Below, piece by piece: positions 8,605-18,065 of a DNA stretch of 64,000 nt. The notes beneath the pieces were generated by a model. The model saw nothing but the letters and a program-made list of their open reading frames with translations, ran no database searches and was not told the DNA's origin. Each line of letters starts with the position of its first letter. Within the stretch, counting starts at the first letter, position 1. This stretch comes from Nocardioides speluncae (GTDB lineage Bacteria > Actinomycetota > Actinomycetes > Propionibacteriales > Nocardioidaceae): contig NZ_QEOO01000022.1 of the NCBI RefSeq assembly GCF_003121585.1, positions 62,001-126,000 on the forward strand. The letters run 5' to 3'. A program made the translations under genes and the position numbers.

Positions 8605-9225
8605 TCACGACTCCACCCCGACGTGGGTGCGGTGGTGTGCCGGCGAGTCGATCTCGTCCAGCAGGGCGATCCCGAGGTCGGCATAGCTGACCCGGCTCGT
8701 GGCGTCCGCACTCGCCACCCGATAGGCGCCCGTCCGCTCCCCGCCGAAGTCCCCAGCCGGACTGACCGCCACCCAGTCCAACGCGGACTCCCCGAGGACC
8801 TCGAGCAACCCGGCGTGGGCAAGGAAGAACGAGCGGTACGCCGTCGGGTAGCCGTCGGTGTCCATCAGCGGCACACCGTCGGCAGTCGGCAGGATGGACG
8901 CGAGGCCGACCACGACCACGCGCGTCACACCCGCTCTGGTCAGGCCGTTGTCCAGGCTCTGCCCTGCACGACGGAAGAACTCGTCGGCCGGGGCAGCGCC
9001 GTCGTACACCGCCACGATCGCAGCGTCGTGCCCGGCCGCGACCGCTGCCACGCTGTCCGCATCGGTGACGTCGCCGGCGACCAGCGCGACCCCGGTCTCG
9101 CCGAGGGCGGCGTACTGTCCTGGATCGCGCACCACCGCAGTCACCGCATGACCGCGGCGGCGCGCCTCGGCCGCCGCCGCCGAACCCGCCTGGCCACCTG
9201 CTCCGAAGATCACGACGTTGCCCAT
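8605..9225 (-). CDS. NmrA-like NAD(P)-binding oxidoreductase
   Basis: A 206-residue atypical SDR (NAD(P)H-binding family) with the N-terminal glycine motif GAGGQAG (8-14) and a Rossmann core; no classical YxxxK. It is divergent from an HxlR regulator gene, and an 18-bp inverted repeat lies between them. This pairing is common for HxlR regulators that sense quinones, aldehydes or other electrophiles, so a detoxifying reductase is a reasonable inference. A -10-like TAGCGT lies on this strand at 9281-9276. Confidence 0.85.
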   Translation of the reverse strand: MGNVVIFGAGGQAGSAAAAEARRRGHAVTAVVRDPGQYAALGETGVALVAGDVTDADSVAAVAAGHDAAIVAVYDGAAPADEFFRRAGQSLDNGLTRAGVTRVVVVGLASILPTADGVPLMDTDGYPTAYRSFFLAHAGLLEVLGESALDWVAVSPAGDFGGERTGAYRVASADATSRVSYADLGIALLDEIDSPAHHRTHVGVES

Positions 9226-9292
9226 TGCTGTCCCTTCCTCACCGGCCCCGACCCGTGTCAGTGGCTCGATGCGGGACGCTAGCCAGCCGCGT

Positions 9293-9310
9293 GGTTTCCA
9301 ACCGGAAACC
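9293..9310. promoter_or_regulatory. inverted repeat, likely HxlR operator
   Basis: GGTTTCC-AACC-GGAAACC, seven paired bases per arm. It lies just upstream of the HxlR -10-like TACCGT (9314-9319) and between the divergent HxlR and oxidoreductase genes. Its placement fits autorepression plus control of the neighbour; not tested. Confidence 0.6.
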
Positions 9311-9326
9311 GGCTACCGTCACGGGC

Positions 9327-9692
9327 ATGCCGACTCCGCTGCCGCCGGACCTGTTCGACGAGCTGTGCCCGTCGACGCTGAACCCCGTGCGGGTGGGCGA
9401 CAAGTGGGGCGCGATGATCGTGCGCTGCCTGGAGGGCGGGCCGCGCCGCTTCTCCGAGCTGAGGGTGCCACTGCACGGCATCACAGCGAAGTCGCTGACC
9501 ACGTCGCTGCGCCGGCTGCAGCGCGACGGCCTGGTATCCCGCAACGTGGGTGCCGGAAGGTCGCCACAGGTGACCTACGAGCTCACCCCGCTGGGCCGCA
9601 GCATGATCGAGCCGCTCAACGATCTCTGTGCCTGGGCCGCCGAGCACTGGGACGAGCTGCTCGACGCCCGTGAGGCCGCAGACCTCGGCTGA
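9327..9692 (+). CDS. HxlR-family transcriptional regulator
   Basis: A 121-residue winged-HTH protein with the family hallmarks: an early Cys (LCPS, residue about 13), VGDKWG, RFSELR, ITAKSLTTSLRRLQRDGLVSR and a YELTPLGRS wing. The ATG at 9327 is chosen because TACCGT (9314-9319) is placed for leaderless transcription and longer versions add unconserved sequence. The single N-terminal Cys is the thiol used for redox sensing in some relatives. Likely targets are itself and the divergent oxidoreductase gene. Confidence 0.9.
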   Translation: MPTPLPPDLFDELCPSTLNPVRVGDKWGAMIVRCLEGGPRRFSELRVPLHGITAKSLTTSLRRLQRDGLVSRNVGAGRSPQVTYELTPLGRSMIEPLNDLCAWAAEHWDELLDAREAADLG

Positions 9693-9710
9693 CCGCGACT
9701 GGCGAGGCCG

Positions 9711-9716
9711 TAGAGT
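9711..9716 (+). promoter_or_regulatory. -10 element of a probable leaderless kinase mRNA
   Basis: TAGAGT, with 8 bp to the GTG start at 9725. No ribosome-binding site lies between. The spacing places transcription initiation at or next to the start codon. Confidence 0.45.
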
Positions 9717-9724
9717 GCACCCTC

Positions 9725-10864
9725 GTGGGTGAAGTCTTCGCAGGCCGCTACGAGCTCCTCGACCCCGTCGCTGTCGGCGGCATGGGCACCGTCTGGCGCA
9801 TCCACGACCGCGCCGACGAACAGGTCAAGGCGGCCAAGATCCTGCGCCAGTCCGACGCCGCCACGCTGCTGAGGTTCGTGCGCGAGCAGTCGATGCGGAT
9901 CGACCACCCGCACGTCGTCACGCCGCAGTCATGGGCCGGCATGGACGACCGGGTGCTGTTCACGATGCCGCTGGTGCGCGGCGGCTCGGTGGCCACGCTG
10001 ATGAGCGAGTACGGCGCGCTGCCGGTGCGCTGGATCGGGATGCTGCTCGACCAGGCGCTGCAGGCGCTGGAGGCGGTGCACGCGGCCGGGATCGTGCACC
10101 GCGACATCAAGCCCGCCAACCTGCTGCTGGAGCCCACCCGCCGCGGCGTACCGCATCTGCGGGTGACCGACTTCGGCATCGCCGTCCCACTCGACGAGCC
10201 GCGGATGACGCACGCCTCGATGGTGATCGGCAGCCCCGGCTACATGGCGCCCGAGCAGTGGCACGGTGCCGACCCGGACCCGCGCCAGGACCTCTACGCC
10301 CTGGGCCTGGTCGGCCTGGAGATGCTCACCGGCCAGCGGCCGCCGGCGAACGCCGGCGAGCCGACCCTGCCCGAGCTGACCGGCGACGCGGCGCACGACG
10401 GCCTGGTCGAGCTGCTCGGCCGGGCCACCCGCGAGGAGGTGACCGCCCGACCCGCCTCCGCGTCCCAGCTACGTCAGGAGCTCGCCGCCCTCCGGCTCAC
10501 CGCGATCCCCCCGGCACCCGATGAGGAGGTGTCGGTGCGCGACCACTTCGAGGACGGGCCGGTCGCCCAGTTTCCGACCCAGCCGTTCTCGATGCCGACG
10601 GTCACCAGCGCCTCCTCCGCCGCGTCGTCGACCGCGCAGACCACGCTCACCCCGAACGGCGACGCCGCCACCGCCGCGGTCGACGCCAGCTGGCCGAGCC
10701 AGCGCAACCGCCCGTCCGGCACCCGTCCGGAGACCGCGGCACGGCCCGCGCTTCCAGGCGCGGAGGCCATAGCTCGGCGCAGGTCGCCGCTGCCCGGCGT
10801 ACTTCTGATCGCGTTCGGCCTCGCCTGCCTGGTCGCCGCCGTCCTGGTCCTGCTCTCGATCTGA
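9725..10864 (+). CDS. PknB-type Ser/Thr protein kinase, single-pass membrane
   Basis: A 379-residue kinase. The catalytic domain spans residues 8-265 with the glycine loop VGGMGTVW, Lys38, HRDIKPAN (His125-Asp127), DFG at 149-151 and GYMAPEQ. A Ser/Thr/Pro-rich juxtamembrane linker (about 270-350) follows, then one membrane helix (356-377) with only two residues beyond it. There are thus no external PASTA or sensor domains; activation must come from membrane partners or inside the cell. All catalytic residues are present. Translation appears leaderless from GTG. Confidence 0.93.
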   Translation: MGEVFAGRYELLDPVAVGGMGTVWRIHDRADEQVKAAKILRQSDAATLLRFVREQSMRIDHPHVVTPQSWAGMDDRVLFTMPLVRGGSVATLMSEYGALPVRWIGMLLDQALQALEAVHAAGIVHRDIKPANLLLEPTRRGVPHLRVTDFGIAVPLDEPRMTHASMVIGSPGYMAPEQWHGADPDPRQDLYALGLVGLEMLTGQRPPANAGEPTLPELTGDAAHDGLVELLGRATREEVTARPASASQLRQELAALRLTAIPPAPDEEVSVRDHFEDGPVAQFPTQPFSMPTVTSASSAASSTAQTTLTPNGDAATAAVDASWPSQRNRPSGTRPETAARPALPGAEAIARRRSPLPGVLLIAFGLACLVAAVLVLLSI

Positions 10865-10868
10865 CCGG

Positions 10869-12152
10869 CTAACGGCGGCGGAGCAGGGTCAGTCCGCCAC
10901 CAGTGGCGACCAGCCCGACCAGCGCGAGGGCGGTGGCGGCGATGATCTTCTGGGTCCGCTTGGCGTCCAGGGCGTCCTGCTCGGCCTTGGAGATCCCGGA
11001 CCCCGACACCACGTCGCTGCGGGTGTCCGGCCCGACCAGGAACGGCGGCTCCTTGAAGTACTCCGGTGCTGGCTCGCCGTCGCCGCGGATCTCGACGTCG
11101 AGGGTCACCGGCAGCTCGCGCGGGTCTCGTTCGAGGTCGGTGAGGGTCTCGGCACCCAGCACCACGTAGAAGTCGCCCGGTGTCGTAGTGCCGGCGGTCT
11201 CGCTGTCGTACCGGGGCTGGAGCCGGACTGGGCCGGTCGCGTTGATCAGCTCGACCGGCTCCTCGTCGGACACGGTCCCGTCGCCCACCGCGTCTTCGTA
11301 GGGGCTCGCGATAGTGGCGCCCATCGGGCTGAGGAAGGACAGCTCGACGTTAGGCCCGTAGACCGAAAGGGTCTCGTCCTCGGCCTGCACGGTCGGGATG
11401 TGGGCCCGCGCGATGAGGTCCTGGCCCCAGTCGAGCGGCACCTTCCAGACCTGCGCGCCGCCTTCGAGGAGGGTGGTGGTGAAGCTCCCGGTCGTCAGCT
11501 CCGGAGCGTCGGCCAGCGAGGTCGCTCCGGCCAGCGGCTCGGTCTCACCCGACACCTTCGGGGTCGGCACCGGAGTCTCCGCCTTCACCCCGGGTGGCAT
11601 GTCGGCGACCGCCGTCTTGACCCGGGCCTCTTCGACGATCTTGATCGCGACCGGGACGGACTGGTCACCGGTGCCGTTGTGGGTGACCTTGATCCGGAGC
11701 GTGCGCGCCACGGTGCACTCGCCCTCCCAGCTCTCAGCGTCGCTCGAGCCCACGAACACCGACGTGCCGAACGGCCACACGCCGGCACCGCGGTCAGCGT
11801 TGCCGTCCGCGCAGGACGCGTCGTCGGCGGTGGTGACCGACAGGCTGATGGAGTCACTGAGATCGGGCAGGCCCGCCGTCATCGCGCCGACGAGGACGGT
11901 GCTGGTCTCCTCGCCCTCTGAGGCGCGGGTGTACTCGTAGTAGTGGGTCCCAGAGGCGACGTCCGAGCCCAGCTCGTCGATCCAGACGCCGGCGGTGAGC
12001 TCGGTCGGCTTCGCCGCGTCGGTGCTGCCGGTGCCGCCCGGGACCGGCGTACCGCCGAGCTCGATCGGGTCGGCGGCGGCCTGGCCCGGCGCCGCGGCAA
12101 AGAGTACGACGAGTGCCGCAGCCGCGGTCGCTGCCAGCTGCCTGAGTCTCAT
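10869..12152 (-). CDS. secreted, C-terminally anchored protein of unknown function
   Basis: A 427-residue protein with a signal peptide (residues 1-27, cleavage near GQAAA), a long extracytoplasmic region of beta character and a C-terminal membrane helix ending in RRR, so it is a type I surface protein. No catalytic motif or LPXTG is visible. The ATG at 12152 is preferred because upstream residues would precede the signal peptide. It is the last gene of a minus-strand run after a PH-domain gene and a MarR gene, and converges on the kinase gene. Function not recognised. Confidence 0.75.
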   Translation of the reverse strand: MRLRQLAATAAAALVVLFAAAPGQAAADPIELGGTPVPGGTGSTDAAKPTELTAGVWIDELGSDVASGTHYYEYTRASEGEETSTVLVGAMTAGLPDLSDSISLSVTTADDASCADGNADRGAGVWPFGTSVFVGSSDAESWEGECTVARTLRIKVTHNGTGDQSVPVAIKIVEEARVKTAVADMPPGVKAETPVPTPKVSGETEPLAGATSLADAPELTTGSFTTTLLEGGAQVWKVPLDWGQDLIARAHIPTVQAEDETLSVYGPNVELSFLSPMGATIASPYEDAVGDGTVSDEEPVELINATGPVRLQPRYDSETAGTTTPGDFYVVLGAETLTDLERDPRELPVTLDVEIRGDGEPAPEYFKEPPFLVGPDTRSDVVSGSGISKAEQDALDAKRTQKIIAATALALVGLVATGGGLTLLRRR

Positions 12153-12185
12153 GCTGCCGAACGATAGCGACCCCAGGGACATGCC

Positions 12186-12674
12186 CTAGAAGTCGCCTGC
12201 GGCCTGGCGGACCGGGCGGAGCAGCTCGGAGATGCCGGTCAGCTGCTCGTCCTCGAGTGCGCCGAGGGCGAAGTCGGCGGCGACCAGGTCCGCGGTCGCC
12301 CGCTCGACCAGCTCACGGCCGGCGTCGGTGATCTCGGCGAGCACCGTGCGGCCGTCCTCGGGGTGGGGTACGCGCCGTACCAATCCGGCCGCGGTCAGCC
12401 GCTGCACGATCGAGGTGACCGAGGTCGGGTGCACCTGCAGCCGCTCCCCCATCTTGCCGAGCGGCAGCGATCCGCGGGAGGAGAAGACGAGCAGCACCAG
12501 TGCCTCGTAGCGGGCGAAGGTCAGGCCGTGCGGCTTGAGGATCGCGTCCAGCCGGCCGATCACCAGCTGCTGGACCCGCATCAGCGAGGTGACCGCGTGC
12601 ATCGCGGGAACCCGGTCCCAGCGCTCCCCCCACTGCCGGGCAGCCTCGTCGATCGGGTCGAACGGGAGTGTCAC
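12186..12674 (-). CDS. MarR-family transcriptional regulator
   Basis: A 162-residue winged-HTH protein with typical MarR elements: LTFARYEALVLLVFSS, LGKMGERLQVHPTSVTSIVQRL recognition region and the wing HPEDGRTVLAEITDAGRELVE. It follows the PH-domain gene by 9 bp and precedes the surface-protein gene by about 33 bp, suggesting an operon. Ligand and operators are unknown. Confidence 0.9.
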   Translation of the reverse strand: MTLPFDPIDEAARQWGERWDRVPAMHAVTSLMRVQQLVIGRLDAILKPHGLTFARYEALVLLVFSSRGSLPLGKMGERLQVHPTSVTSIVQRLTAAGLVRRVPHPEDGRTVLAEITDAGRELVERATADLVAADFALGALEDEQLTGISELLRPVRQAAGDF

Positions 12675-12683
12675 TGGCGGCGG

Positions 12684-13205
12684 CTAGTTCGGCGTACGGC
12701 CGCGGAGGCCGGACCGCTGTACGACTCGCTGGATGGTCAGGTCGCGCTCGTCGGGCCGGCCGATGTACCGGATGTCGCGCAGGCCCTGCTCCTGGGCGGC
12801 GGACTCGAAGGTGAAGTGGCCGAAGCCCAGGATCCGACCGTGCCACGGCTTGATCACGCTGATGTCGAGGATTCGGATCAGCGGCATCGTGGCCAGCTTC
12901 TGGGAGAAGACGCCGTTGACCCGGAACACCCGCATGTTGGTGATCACGAAGCGGTCCATGTGCTGGGTCAGCGCCTTCCAGCCGGCGTGCATCAGCACCG
13001 CGATTCCGAGCACGAACGGGAACCAGGCCAGGTCGACCCGGGTGAACGGCACCACCAGGATCAGGATCAGCGCGACGAGCATCTCCAGCACGGGGAGAGC
13101 GAACACCACCCAGTGGTGGCGCACCTCGTCGACGATGACCTCGCCCTCGTCACGGAGCAGGTGTCGCTTGATGTTGGGGTCGGTGAGACCGCTCAGCAGC
13201 GCCAC
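12684..13205 (-). CDS. bacterial PH-domain (YdbS-like) membrane protein
   Basis: A 173-residue protein. Two adjacent membrane helices (about 30-50 and 58-75) precede a bPH_2 domain (FVITNMRVFRVNGVFSQKLATMPL), the arrangement of YdbS/DUF304 proteins. The family is linked to the cell envelope, but its precise role here is unknown. It is co-directional with the MarR gene downstream. Confidence 0.85.
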   Translation of the reverse strand: MALLSGLTDPNIKRHLLRDEGEVIVDEVRHHWVVFALPVLEMLVALILILVVPFTRVDLAWFPFVLGIAVLMHAGWKALTQHMDRFVITNMRVFRVNGVFSQKLATMPLIRILDISVIKPWHGRILGFGHFTFESAAQEQGLRDIRYIGRPDERDLTIQRVVQRSGLRGRTPN

Positions 13206-13229
13206 GGCGCCCTCCTCCGGCTCGGCCTG

Positions 13230-13400
13230 TTAGACGAGTTCGTTGATGAAGTCGATGACGTTCTCGAACGCTTCCTGGATCAGATCCCAGCCGTTGCCGC
13301 CGCCGGACTTGGTCAGGTCTGCCAACCCAGTGGGGTCCGTGAACATCCAGAACCCGACGAAGAGCACGCCGACGATAATCAGGAGCTTCTTCGTGTCCAT
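13230..13400 (-). CDS. small single-pass membrane protein
   Basis: A 56-residue protein: a short basic start (MDTKK), one membrane helix (residues 6-20), then a Gly-rich link and an amphipathic acidic tail. GGAAAGG lies six bases upstream of the ATG, which selects this start over longer frames. No family was recognised. It lies 24 bp upstream of the PH-domain gene on the same strand. Confidence 0.6.
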   Translation of the reverse strand: MDTKKLLIIVGVLFVGFWMFTDPTGLADLTKSGGGNGWDLIQEAFENVIDFINELV

Positions 13401-13618
13401 GACTTCTACCTTTCCAGCGGCCGTGCGGACATGGCGGACCGGCACGCGCAACAACTCAACATCTCGACGGTACGACGAATGGCAGGCGCACGAACATCCC
13501 TCTTGACCGAAATCTCCCGATGCGCCGTCCCTTAAGCCTGTTACGACGCTAGCAGCCGGCACCGACACTCGTCCGACCAGCGCGCCGAGCGCGAGATCAC
13601 GTGTCGGTGAACTAGGGA

Positions 13619-14608
13619 CTAGGCGAACTCGGCAAGCAGCTCGTCGGCAGCGGCGTACGGGTCGAGCTCGCCGGCAACGACCCGGGCGGCCAGCGCATCC
13701 AGCTCGCTGCGGGCGTGCACATCGCCCCAGCGCTCGCGGAGCGCGGTCACCGCGATCGCCTCGACCTCGTCCCGCGCCCGTCGGGTACGACGCGCCGCCA
13801 GCTTGCCGGACTCCTCCAGCCAGGCCCGGTGGCCGTCGATCTCGGCGGCTGCCTCGGCGACCCCGTCGCCGTTCTGGGCCACGGTCTTCAGGATCGGCGG
13901 CCGCCAGGCCCCGTCGGCCCGCTCAGCGAGCCGGAGCATGCCGCGGAGATCGCGGCGTACGTCGTCGGCACCGTCGCGGTCGGCCTTGTTGACGACGTAC
14001 ACGTCGCCGATCTCGAGGATCCCCGCCTTGGCCGCTTGGATGCCGTCGCCGAGGCCGGGCGCGAGCAGCACCAGCGTGGTGTCGGCCAGGCCCGCGATCT
14101 CCACCTCGCTCTGACCGACGCCGACGGTCTCCACCAGGACCACGTCGCAGCCGGCGGCGTCCAGCACCCGCAGCGCCTGCGGCGTCGACCAGGACAACCC
14201 GCCCAGGTGTCCGCGAGAGGCCATCGAGCGGATATAGACGCCGGCGTCGAGCGCGTGCTCGGACATCCGGACCCGGTCGCCGAGCAGCGCCCCGCCGGAG
14301 AACGGCGAGGACGGGTCCACCGCGAGTACGCCGACGCGCCGGCCGGCCCTGCGGAGCTCGCTGACCAGCGCGGACGTGAACGTCGACTTGCCGACGCCCG
14401 GCGAACCGGTCACGCCGACGACGTGCGCGCGCCCGGCGTGGCCGACCAGCGACGTCATCACCTCGCGCAGCAGCGGCGAGGCGTCCTCGACCATCGAGAT
14501 CAGCCGCGCCACCGCCCGCGGATCACCGTCGCGGGCGCGGGCAACGAGGTCGGGTACCGACGGAGCTGCCCGGGCCGGTCGCGGCGACCGGTCAGCCACG
14601 TCGGTCAA
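13619..14608 (-). CDS. meaB: MeaB/ArgK-type G-protein chaperone of B12 mutases
   Basis: A 329-residue GTPase of the MeaB/ArgK family with Walker A GSPGVGKST, DPSSPFSGGALLGDR, ETVGVGQSE and NKAD motifs. MeaB loads and protects adenosylcobalamin in methylmalonyl- or ethylmalonyl-CoA mutase. The start read here is TTG at 14608 behind AGGGA; a GTG three codons in is an alternative. It lies 19 bp after the thiolase gene and presumably shares its transcript. Its client mutase may be the Ecm at 39647-41647 or a methylmalonyl-CoA mutase outside the window. Confidence 0.93.
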   Translation of the reverse strand: MTDVADRSPRPARAAPSVPDLVARARDGDPRAVARLISMVEDASPLLREVMTSLVGHAGRAHVVGVTGSPGVGKSTFTSALVSELRRAGRRVGVLAVDPSSPFSGGALLGDRVRMSEHALDAGVYIRSMASRGHLGGLSWSTPQALRVLDAAGCDVVLVETVGVGQSEVEIAGLADTTLVLLAPGLGDGIQAAKAGILEIGDVYVVNKADRDGADDVRRDLRGMLRLAERADGAWRPPILKTVAQNGDGVAEAAAEIDGHRAWLEESGKLAARRTRRARDEVEAIAVTALRERWGDVHARSELDALAARVVAGELDPYAAADELLAEFA

Positions 14609-14627
14609 GTCGATCCCTAGCTCTGTG

Positions 14628-15824
14628 TCAGGCCTTGGGGACGCGGATGATCAGCGCGTCGCCCTGACCGCCACCGCCGCACAGCGCGGCCGCGCCGGTG
14701 CCGCCGCCGCGCCGCTTGAGCTCGAGCGCGAGGTGCAGCACGATCCGGGCGCCGGACATGCCGACCGGGTGGCCGATCGCGATCGCGCCGCCATTGACGT
14801 TGACCTTGTCCTCGGAGGCGCCGAGCTGGCGAGCGGACTCGATGCCGACGGCCGCGAACGCCTCGTTGAGCTCGAACAGGTCGATGTCGGAGACCGCGAT
14901 GCCCTCCTTCTCGGCAGCCTTCGCGATCGCGTTGGCCGGCTGCAGCTGCAGCGTCGAGTCGGGGCCGGCGACCTGGCCGGAGGCGCCGATCTCGGCGAGC
15001 CACTCCAGGCCGAGCTCCTCGGCCTTGGCCTTGCTCATCACCACGACCGCGCAGGCGCCGTCGGAGATCTGGGACGCCGAGCCGGCGGTGATGGTGCCGT
15101 CCTTGGCGACCGGGCGGAGGCCGGCCAGCGACTCGACGGTGGTGTCGCCGCGAATGCCCTCGTCCTGCGCGACCACGACGTCGCCCTTGCGGGAAGAAAT
15201 AGTCACAGGGACCACCTCGTCGTCGAACACGCCGTTCTTCCAGGCCAGTGCCGCGCGCTGGTGGGACTGGGCCGAGAACGCGTCCTGCTCCTCGCGGGAG
15301 AGGTTGGCGCTGGCGACGTTGCAGCTCTCGGTGAGGTTGATCATCGCCTGGTCGGTGAACTGGTCGTAGAGCGCGTCGTACGCCATCGAGTCGACCAGCT
15401 TGGTGTCGCCGTACTTGAAGCCCTCACGGGACTTCGGCAGCAGGTGCGGGGCCTGGGTCATCGACTCCATGCCGCCGGCGATGACGATGTCGTGCTCGCC
15501 GGCGCGGATCAGCTGGTCGGCCAGCGCGATCGCGTTGATGCCGGACAGACAGACCTTGTTGATCGTGATCGACGGGATGCTCATCGGGATGCCGGCCTTG
15601 ACCGCGGCCTGGCGGGCGGTGATCTGGCCGGCGCCGGCCTGGATGACCTGGCCCATGATCACGTAGTCGACCTGGTCGCCGGCCACGCCGGCCTTCGCCA
15701 GAGCGCCCTTGATCGCGACCCCGCCGAGGTCGGCGGCCGACAGGTCCTTGAGCCCACCCAGGAGGCGGCCGACCGGGGTACGCGCCCCGGCAACGATGAC
15801 TGATCCGCCGGTGTTCGATGACAT
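14628..15824 (-). CDS. acetyl-CoA C-acetyltransferase (thiolase)
   Basis: A 398-residue type II thiolase with acyl-accepting Cys92 (INKVCLSG), the [11 protein letters not shown]is motif and the C-terminal CGGGGQGDA Cys motif. It condenses two acetyl-CoA to acetoacetyl-CoA, the first step of the ethylmalonyl-CoA pathway, or runs in the degradative direction. A strong AGGAGG (15831-15836) sits six bases before the ATG. It is divergent from the epimerase gene and co-directional with meaB. Specificity for C4 is inferred from its neighbours. Confidence 0.94.
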   Translation of the reverse strand: MSSNTGGSVIVAGARTPVGRLLGGLKDLSAADLGGVAIKGALAKAGVAGDQVDYVIMGQVIQAGAGQITARQAAVKAGIPMSIPSITINKVCLSGINAIALADQLIRAGEHDIVIAGGMESMTQAPHLLPKSREGFKYGDTKLVDSMAYDALYDQFTDQAMINLTESCNVASANLSREEQDAFSAQSHQRAALAWKNGVFDDEVVPVTISSRKGDVVVAQDEGIRGDTTVESLAGLRPVAKDGTITAGSASQISDGACAVVVMSKAKAEELGLEWLAEIGASGQVAGPDSTLQLQPANAIAKAAEKEGIAVSDIDLFELNEAFAAVGIESARQLGASEDKVNVNGGAIAIGHPVGMSGARIVLHLALELKRRGGGTGAAALCGGGGQGDALIIRVPKA

Positions 15825-16161
15825 GGGGTTCCTCCTGGCGTGCGGGTTCGGATACTGGCGACGATACCCACCTCGCGCGGCCGTGGGGAGAGCGCCCGGG
15901 TGCCGGGTAGGTCACACCAGGTGTCCGATTGCTCCCGGGACACTGGTGACCCTCAGAACCACCCGGCCTGGTCCGATGTCTGTCCGATCGGCCGATACCT
16001 GGCGAACTGCGCCGGATGTTCTGCTGAGGGGAGCCTCGGCCGGCTCCCGGACTAGGGATGTGGTCCTAGGAGCCCGCCCGAGGCCGGGAATCGGCGCGGC
16101 CCGGTGTCGGAATGCTCACACCGGGTCGCGCCTCGCTCTCCGACGTACGACGATGTGCGGC
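15825..16161. other. divergent promoter region, thiolase / epimerase
   Basis: A 337-bp gap with no supported gene. It holds the thiolase ribosome-binding site (15831-15836) and TATCGT on the minus strand (15866-15861) as a possible -10. A short TGTCC...GGACA inverted repeat lies near 15919-15941. No clear promoter was found for the epimerase side. Confidence 0.4.
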
Positions 16162-16623
16162 ATGACCGCACCGCTGGACCTTCCCGAGCACCTCTTCACC
16201 GCGATCGACCACGTCGGCATCGCCGTACCCGACCTGGACGAAGCGATCGCGTTCTACCGCGACACCTTCGGCATGCGGGTCGCCCATGACGAGACCAACG
16301 AGGAGCAGGGCGTCCGGGAGGCGATGCTCGCGGTCGGCGACTCCGGCTCCTGCATCCAGCTGCTCGCGCCGCTGAACGAGGGGTCCACGATCGCGAAGTT
16401 CCTGGACCGCTCGGGGCCGGGCCTGCAGCAGCTGGCCTACCGGGTGGTGGACGTGGAGGCGGTCTCCGCGGTGCTGCGCGAGCGCGGGGTACGCCTGCTG
16501 TACGACGCACCGCGGCGCGGCACCTCCAACTCCCGGATCAACTTCGTGCACCCTAAGGACGCCGGTGGCGTCCTGGTCGAGCTGGTCGAACCGGCCGCCG
16601 ACGCCCCCACTGACCCCCACTGA
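16162..16623 (+). CDS. mce: methylmalonyl-CoA/ethylmalonyl-CoA epimerase
   Basis: A 153-residue vicinal-oxygen-chelate protein with the family opening IDHVGIAVPDLDEAIAFYRD, LLAPL, LQQLAYRV and the C-terminal NFVHPKDAGGVLVELVE containing the metal-ligand Glu. It interconverts C2 epimers of methylmalonyl- and ethylmalonyl-CoA. The ATG at 16162 is preferred; an ATG three codons earlier is possible. It lies 100 bp upstream of ccr, so both probably serve one pathway. Confidence 0.93.
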   Translation: MTAPLDLPEHLFTAIDHVGIAVPDLDEAIAFYRDTFGMRVAHDETNEEQGVREAMLAVGDSGSCIQLLAPLNEGSTIAKFLDRSGPGLQQLAYRVVDVEAVSAVLRERGVRLLYDAPRRGTSNSRINFVHPKDAGGVLVELVEPAADAPTDPH

Positions 16624-16723
16624 CAAGCACTGAGAGTTCACACACATCTGTTCCGCGCCACCGTTACCGGCCGGTAATCTTCGGCGCGTTCCACCTGACA
16701 CCCAAGCCTGAGGGAGCCAACCC

Positions 16724-18064
16724 GTGCAGAACATCCTCGACGCGATCCTCGCCGACGACACCGGCAAGGACGACTTCGCCAGCCTGGAGCTCCCCGAGTC
16801 CTACCGGGCGATGACCGTCCACAAGGACGAGGTCGACATGTTCGAGGGCATGCCCTCGAAGGAGAAGGACCCGCGCAAGTCGCTGCACGTCGACGACGTA
16901 CCGCTGCCCGAGCTCGGCCCGGGCGAGGCGTTCGTGGCGGTGATGGCCTCGGCGATCAACTACAACACCGTCTGGACCTCGATCTTCGAGCCGGTCTCGA
17001 CGTTCGGCTTCCTCGAGCGCTACGGCCGCGAGTCCGACCTCGGCGCGCGGCACAACCTCGACTACCACATCGTCGGCTCGGACCTGTCCGGCGTCGTCCT
17101 CGCCGTCGGCGCGGGTGTCACCAAGTGGAAGCCCGGCGACCGCGTCGTCGCGCACTGCCTGTCGGTGGAGCTGGAGGCTCCCGACGGCCACAACGACACG
17201 ATGCTCGACCCGTCGCAGCGGATCTGGGGCTTCGAGACCAACTTCGGCGGCCTCGCGGACGTCGCGATGGTCAAGGCCAACCAGCTGATGCCCAAGCCCG
17301 AGCACCTCACCTGGGAGGAGGCCGCCTCCCCCGGCCTGGTGAACTGCACCGCCTACCGCCAGCTGGTCTCGGCGAACGGCGGCAACATGAAGCAGGGCGA
17401 CAACGTGCTGATCTGGGGGGCCTCCGGCGGTCTCGGCGGCTTCGCCACCCAGTACGCGCTCAACGGCGGCGCGAACCCGATCTGCGTTGTCTCCAACGAG
17501 GAGAAGGCCAAGATCGTGCGCAGCATGGGCGCCGACAAGGTCATCAACCGCTCCGAGATGGACTTCAAGTTCTGGAACGAGGAGGGCACCCAGCAGAACC
17601 CCAAGGAGTGGCTGCGCCTCGGCAAGGCGATCCGCGAGCTCACCGGCGGCGAGGACATCGACATCGTCTTCGAGCACCCGGGCCGGGAGACCTTCGGCGC
17701 CTCGGTCTTCGTGACCCGCAAGGGCGGCACGATCACCACCTGCGCGTCCACCTCGGGCTACATGCACGAGTACGACAACCGCTACCTGTGGATGAACCTC
17801 AAGCGGATCATCTCCTCGCACTTCGCCAACTACCGCGAGTCGTGGGAGGCCAACCGGCTGATCGCACAGGGCAAGATCCACCCCACCCTGTCGAGGACCT
17901 ACCGGCTGGAGGACACCGGTCAGGCCGCGCTGGACGTCCACCACAACCTGCACCAGGGCAAGGTCGGCGTGCTCTGCCTGGCCCCCGAGGAGGGCCTGGG
18001 CGTGCGCAACCAGGAGCTCCGCGACCAGCACCTCGACGCGATCAACCGCTTCCGAGGCATCTGA
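16724..18064 (+). CDS. ccr: crotonyl-CoA carboxylase/reductase
   Basis: A 446-residue medium-chain reductase of the Ccr type, recognisable by its N-terminal extension, INYNTVWTSIFEPVSTF, the NADPH motif WGASGGLGGFATQ and HPGRETFGASVFVTRKGG. It reductively carboxylates crotonyl-CoA to ethylmalonyl-CoA with NADPH and CO2, the key step of the ethylmalonyl-CoA pathway, and also supplies ethylmalonyl-CoA extender units. GAGGGAG precedes the GTG start. Length is normal for the family. A 157-bp repeat begins two bases after the stop codon. Confidence 0.96.
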   Translation: MQNILDAILADDTGKDDFASLELPESYRAMTVHKDEVDMFEGMPSKEKDPRKSLHVDDVPLPELGPGEAFVAVMASAINYNTVWTSIFEPVSTFGFLERYGRESDLGARHNLDYHIVGSDLSGVVLAVGAGVTKWKPGDRVVAHCLSVELEAPDGHNDTMLDPSQRIWGFETNFGGLADVAMVKANQLMPKPEHLTWEEAASPGLVNCTAYRQLVSANGGNMKQGDNVLIWGASGGLGGFATQYALNGGANPICVVSNEEKAKIVRSMGADKVINRSEMDFKFWNEEGTQQNPKEWLRLGKAIRELTGGEDIDIVFEHPGRETFGASVFVTRKGGTITTCASTSGYMHEYDNRYLWMNLKRIISSHFANYRESWEANRLIAQGKIHPTLSRTYRLEDTGQAALDVHHNLHQGKVGVLCLAPEEGLGVRNQELRDQHLDAINRFRGI

Positions 18065-18065
18065 G